Of a DNA stretch of 9,248 nucleotides, positions 6,058 to 9,248 are shown in pieces. The stretch lies in the NCBI GenBank assembly GCA_017459315.1, contig JAFUDD010000268.1, forward strand, positions 1 to 9,248. Reading direction: 5' to 3'. This DNA is from Clostridia bacterium. Its GTDB lineage: Bacteria; Bacillota_A; Clostridia; Christensenellales; CAG-138. How positions within the stretch are numbered: the stretch's first letter is position 1; every line of letters starts with the position of its first letter. The notes beneath the pieces are model-generated. The model did no database searches. It had not been told where the DNA came from and was given only the letters and a program-made list of their open reading frames with translations. A program made the translations under genes and the position numbers.

Positions 6058-7458
6058 ATGATTCACCAATACAAGCTCGGCGGGTACAACATCGTGCTCG
6101 ACGTCTGCTCCGGGGCGGTGCATGTCGTGGACGATCTGAGCTACGACGTGATCGCGGCGTTTGAAAGCGGCGACAAGGACGCGGTGTTGTCAGCGGTTTT
6201 AGCCGCGCACCCGGACGATCCCGCCTATACGTGCGAGGCGCTTTCGGAATGTTACGACGAGGTGGCCGGGCTGAAGGAAGCGGGGCAGCTCTTTTCGCCC
6301 GACACGTTCGCGCCGATGGCGGGGACGCTGAAGCGCCGCGCGGCGGGCGTCGTGAAGGCGCTGTGCCGGCACGTCGCGCATACCTGCAACCTCAACTGCG
6401 CCTACTGCTTTGCTTCGCAGGGCAAGTACCACGGCGAGCGCGCAGTCATGTCGTTCGAGGTCGGCAAGCAGGCGCTGGACTTCCTCGTGGCGCACTCCGG
6501 CACGCGGCACAATCTGGAGGTGGACTTTTTCGGCGGCGAGCCGCTGATGAACTTTCAGGTCGTGAAGGACCTCGTTGCCTACGCGCGGACGCTGGAGCCG
6601 AAATACAACAAGCATTTCCGCTTCACGCTGACGACCAACGGCGTGCTGATCGACGACGACGTGATCGACTTCTGCAACCGCGAGATGAGCAACGTGGTGT
6701 TGAGCCTCGACGGGCGCAAGGAGGTGCACGACCGCTACCGCGTGGACTATGCGGGGCACGGCAGCTGGGAAAAGATCGTGCCGAAGTTTCAAAAGCTCGT
6801 CGCCGCGCGCGAGGGCAAGAACTATTACATGCGCGGCACGTTCACGCACCAGAACCCGGACTTTTTGAACGATATCCAGACGATGCTCGACCTTGGCTTT
6901 ACCGAGCTTTCGATGGAGCCGGTCGTGTGCGCCGAGGACAGCCCGGATCGGCTGACGGACGAGGACTTCCCGATCCTCTGCGAGCAGTATGAAAAGCTGG
7001 CCGAGCTGATGATCCGCCGCCGTCGTGAGGGGCGTCCGTTCACGTTCTATCATTACATGATCGACCTTTCGGGCGGGCCGTGCATCTATAAGCGCATTTC
7101 GGGCTGCGGCTCCGGCACCGAATACATGGCGGTCACGCCGTGGGGCGACCTCTACCCCTGCCACCAGTTTGTCGGGGACGAGCATTTCCGCTTGGGCGAT
7201 ATCTGGAACGGCGTGACGAACACCGACGTGCAGAACGAATTTGCCTGCTGCAACGTCTATGCGCACGAGGAGTGCAAGGACTGCTGGGCGCGGCTCTACT
7301 GCTCCGGCGGGTGCGCCGCTAACGCCTACCATGCGACCGGCCGCGTGACCGGCGTGTACCGCTACGGCTGCGAGCTGTTCAAAAAGCGCATGGAGTGCGC
7401 GATCATGGCCGCCGTGGACGAGCAGCTTGCGAACGAACCGGAGAACGCCGATGCGTGA
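6058..7458 (+). CDS. scfB: SCIFF maturase, radical SAM/SPASM thioether-forming enzyme
   Basis: The 466-residue enzyme matches the SCIFF maturase family (CteB type). Residues 1 to about 95 fit the N-terminal peptide recognition element that binds the leader. The radical SAM core has C110-x3-C114-x2-C117 (in HTCNLNCAYCFAS) for the SAM-binding [4Fe-4S] cluster and GGEP at 159-162. The C-terminal SPASM region has Cys350, GDLYPC with Cys368, then Cys406, 409, 415, 419 (C-x2-C-x5-C-x3-C) and Cys438, enough for two auxiliary clusters. It reductively cleaves SAM to a 5'-deoxyadenosyl radical and joins cysteine sulfur of ScfA to carbon atoms of other residues. AAAGGAGG (6044-6051) lies 6 bases before the ATG. 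All key cysteines are present. Its last 8 bases overlap the start of the next gene. Confidence 0.96.
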   Translation: MIHQYKLGGYNIVLDVCSGAVHVVDDLSYDVIAAFESGDKDAVLSAVLAAHPDDPAYTCEALSECYDEVAGLKEAGQLFSPDTFAPMAGTLKRRAAGVVKALCRHVAHTCNLNCAYCFASQGKYHGERAVMSFEVGKQALDFLVAHSGTRHNLEVDFFGGEPLMNFQVVKDLVAYARTLEPKYNKHFRFTLTTNGVLIDDDVIDFCNREMSNVVLSLDGRKEVHDRYRVDYAGHGSWEKIVPKFQKLVAAREGKNYYMRGTFTHQNPDFLNDIQTMLDLGFTELSMEPVVCAEDSPDRLTDEDFPILCEQYEKLAELMIRRRREGRPFTFYHYMIDLSGGPCIYKRISGCGSGTEYMAVTPWGDLYPCHQFVGDEHFRLGDIWNGVTNTDVQNEFACCNVYAHEECKDCWARLYCSGGCAANAYHATGRVTGVYRYGCELFKKRMECAIMAAVDEQLANEPENADA

Positions 7459-8779
7459 GCCGACCCCGACGCCGATCTGCGATTTTGTCCGCGCGTATGC
7501 CGCTTCGGACGCCGCGCGGCTGCACATGCCGGGGCACCAGGGCAAAAGCCGCCTCGGCTGCGAGCCGCTCGACATCACCGAGATCGACGGCGCGGACGCG
7601 CTGTTTGAGGCAGACGGTATCATTGCCGAAAGCGAACGGTACGCCGCCATGCACTTCGGCTGTCCGACGCTGTACAGCACGGAAGGCTCGTCGCTCTGCA
7701 TCCGCGCGATGCTGTTCCTTGCGATTGCGCGCAAGACCGGCGCAGGGCGCAAGACCGTCCTTGCCGCGCGGAACGCGCACCGCGTGTTCCTGTCCGCCGC
7801 TGCGCTGCTCGATTTCGACCCGGTGTGGCTCGGCAGCGGGTATCTTTCCGTCGAGCTGACGGCAAAGGACGTGGAGGCCGCGCTGCTGCAAAAGCCCGAC
7901 GCCGCGGCGGTATATCTGACCTCGCCGGATTACCTCGGGCATACGCTCGATATTGCGGGGATCGCCAAGGTCTGCCGGGCGTTTTCCGTGCCGCTGCTGG
8001 TCGATAACGCGCACGGGGCGTACCTCAAATTTTTGCCTGCGTCGCGGCACCCCATCGACCTCGGGGCCGACATGGCCTGCGATTCGGCGCACAAGACGCT
8101 GCCCGCGCTGACCGGAACCGCGTACCTGCATATCGCGCCGGACGACGGCTACGGCTTTTTCCGGGACGCCAAACGCGCGCTGGCGCTGTTCGGCTCCACA
8201 AGCCCGTCGTATCTGCTGCTGCAATCGCTCGACCTTTGCAACCGGCTCCTGGACGACTTTCCCGCAAGGCTCCTGTCGCTGCTGCCGAAGATCGAAACGC
8301 TGAAAGCCGCCTTGACCGCGCACGGCTATGTGCTGCTTGGCGACGAGCCGTGCAAGCTGACCGTGGACGCCAAGGCGTTCGGGTACACCGGGGACGCGCT
8401 TGCCGCGATCTTGCAAAGCTGCGGGATCATTGCAGAGTTTCACGACCCGGATTACGTTGTTTTGATGCTCTCGCCGGACAATACCGATGCGGATCTAAAG
8501 CGCCTTTCGGACGCGCTGCTGCGCCTGCCGCCGCTTGCGCCGCTTGCAAAGCCCGCTTGGAGAGAGGAACCGCCCTTAATGCGCATGACCGTGCGTGAGG
8601 CGACGTTTGCCCCGCAGGAAACGGTGCCCGTGGAAAAGGCGGCGGGGCGCGTGCTCGCATCGCCGTGCGTCGGCTGTCCGCCCGCCGTGCCGGTCGTGAT
8701 GTGCGGCGAAACGATCACCGAAGCGGCGATCCGGCAGTTTTGCTATTACGGGATCCGCAAGGTCGCGGTCGTGCTGTAA
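7451..8779 (+). CDS. PLP-dependent Orn/Lys/Arg decarboxylase-family protein, coupled to scfB
   Basis: From the ATG at 7451 the product has 442 residues and belongs to the fold-type I Orn/Lys/Arg decarboxylase family (Bacillus SpeA/YaaO size class). Marks are HMPGHQGK (25-32), DITEIDGADALFEADG, RNAHRV (107-112), VDNAHGAY with Asp185 and His188, and SAHKTLPALTGTAYLHI with the PLP lysine at 215. The C-terminal domain has the AAGRVLASPCVGCPPAVPVV stretch near residues 395-415. Members decarboxylate basic amino acids for polyamine synthesis, but many short Clostridia homologues are untested. Asn186 replaces the Glu of VDEAHGAH, and Arg111 the Lys of RN-x-HK, so substrate is uncertain. GGAG (7440-7443), inside scfB, lies 7 bases before the start; the 8-base overlap implies coupling. 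An in-frame ATG at 7427 is less likely because it lacks a ribosome site. Confidence 0.88.
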   Translation: MREPTPTPICDFVRAYAASDAARLHMPGHQGKSRLGCEPLDITEIDGADALFEADGIIAESERYAAMHFGCPTLYSTEGSSLCIRAMLFLAIARKTGAGRKTVLAARNAHRVFLSAAALLDFDPVWLGSGYLSVELTAKDVEAALLQKPDAAAVYLTSPDYLGHTLDIAGIAKVCRAFSVPLLVDNAHGAYLKFLPASRHPIDLGADMACDSAHKTLPALTGTAYLHIAPDDGYGFFRDAKRALALFGSTSPSYLLLQSLDLCNRLLDDFPARLLSLLPKIETLKAALTAHGYVLLGDEPCKLTVDAKAFGYTGDALAAILQSCGIIAEFHDPDYVVLMLSPDNTDADLKRLSDALLRLPPLAPLAKPAWREEPPLMRMTVREATFAPQETVPVEKAAGRVLASPCVGCPPAVPVVMCGETITEAAIRQFCYYGIRKVAVVL

Positions 8780-8782
8780 TTT

Positions 8783-8816
8783 TTGCTTGCCAAAACATAC
8801 CCCTGTATGGTAACAT
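8783..8816 (+). promoter_or_regulatory. Probable promoter with palindrome, upstream of the lipoprotein gene
   Basis: Two readings overlap: TTGCTT (8783-8788) with TATGGT (8806-8811), spacing 17, or TTGCCA (8787-8792) with TAACAT (8811-8816), spacing 18. A palindrome CATAC-CCCT-GTATG (8796-8809) fills the spacer, where a repressor or a spacer-twisting activator could bind. No terminator separates the decarboxylase from this site, so read-through from the SCIFF operon is also possible. Confidence 0.45.
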
Positions 8817-8846
8817 ATAAAGACAGGTCAAAAAGGAGACATACCC

Positions 8847-9248
8847 ATGAAGAAAATTGGTTTGTATATGCTGCTGACGGTGCTTGCGCTGTCGATGATC
8901 GGCTGTGCCTGCGGCCGCCAGAACACGCAGACCGGGCCGGAGAATGCGAACTTTGCGGTCGTGGTCGAGGACGCGTGGACGAACGAAGTGCTGCAGTATT
9001 TCCAGGCGCACACGGGCTACCTGCCCGCCGTCACCGTGCTGAACGAGGAGACGCTTGCGGCGACTGCCGAGGCGCTGACGGAGGAAAGCCTTCCCGCCGA
9101 GCGCGCCGACGTGCTGCAAAAGCTGACCCAAGGCGCGACGTGTCTGCTGCTGAAGGACGCGGCGCTGATCGAGGAGTTTAAGGCGCTCGGCTTTACGGTG
9201 AACAACGACGCGCTTGCCGCGCTCACCTCCACCTACCGCAGCGAAAAC
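8847..9248 (+). CDS. Putative lipoprotein of unknown function, cut by window edge
   Basis: The first 134 residues are in the window and no stop is reached. AAAAGGAG (8831-8838) lies 8 bases before the ATG. The N terminus MKKIGLYMLLTVLALSMIGC is a lipoprotein signal peptide: two lysines, a hydrophobic core and a lipobox-like MIGC, with Cys20 as the expected lipidated residue; Met at -3 is less usual. After it come a second cysteine (CACGR) and a low-complexity linker, then a soluble region that starts FAVVVEDAWTNEVLQYF and has helix-rich, acidic sequence. The predicted place is the outer face of the cytoplasmic membrane. I do not recognise the family. The opening strand-helix pattern could belong to a binding-protein-like fold, but this is a guess. 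It is 67 bases after the decarboxylase, on the same strand. Confidence 0.75.
   Translation, partial: MKKIGLYMLLTVLALSMIGCACGRQNTQTGPENANFAVVVEDAWTNEVLQYFQAHTGYLPAVTVLNEETLAATAEALTEESLPAERADVLQKLTQGATCLLLKDAALIEEFKALGFTVNNDALAALTSTYRSEN

Noticed and set aside
6199..7752. A 517-codon minus-strand frame opposite scfB and the decarboxylase
   Set aside because: It is a mirror of the third-position GC bias of the true genes on the plus strand; the plus-strand proteins have all expected catalytic motifs.

Overview
The window looks like a chromosomal segment from a GC-rich, strictly anaerobic Clostridia member, probably the Oscillospiraceae/Ruminococcaceae area. This is an inference from three things: a SCIFF peptide gene next to its radical SAM maturase (a hallmark pair of Clostridia), a CIRCE heat-shock operator, and an aldo/keto reductase carrying ferredoxin-type clusters. 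No transposase, integrase, tRNA, rRNA or CRISPR array is visible. Both window edges cut genes.

Layout. (1) Positions 1-630, minus strand: N-terminal 210 residues of a HlyD-type membrane fusion protein of an efflux system, running off the left edge. (2) 631-1093: a 463-bp spacer with divergent promoters. (3) 1094-2268, plus strand: two overlapping half-size chromate-type transporters (CHR family), which probably work as a pair; the first appears to be read from a leaderless mRNA. (4) 2269-2592: a structured spacer with an intrinsic terminator nested inside a longer inverted repeat, followed by the htpG promoter and a CIRCE operator. (5) 2593-4458: htpG (bacterial Hsp90). A terminator at 4476-4507 is symmetrical enough to serve htpG and the convergent next gene. 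(6) 4541-5659, minus strand: aldo/keto reductase fused to a two-cluster ferredoxin tail. (7) 5777-8779, plus strand: a RiPP operon made of scfA (48-residue SCIFF precursor), an RNA hairpin, scfB (radical SAM/SPASM thioether maturase) and, overlapping scfB by 8 bases, a PLP-dependent Orn/Lys/Arg decarboxylase-family protein. (8) 8847-9248, plus strand: 5' part of an unrecognised lipoprotein gene.

How the parts work together. ScfB is expected to bind the ScfA leader through its N-terminal recognition domain and form thioether links from ScfA cysteines to residues of the same peptide. A hairpin between the two genes probably keeps precursor made in excess over enzyme. The decarboxylase is coupled by its start codon to the end of scfB, so its level should follow that of ScfB, but no biochemical link is shown. 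htpG is a separate stress unit, with the CIRCE site predicting HrcA repression. The most interesting points are the SCIFF locus itself (glycine instead of the usual threonine at the known thioether acceptor position, a seventh cysteine, and the coupled decarboxylase), CIRCE control of htpG, and the structured, possibly RNA-encoding spacer upstream of htpG.
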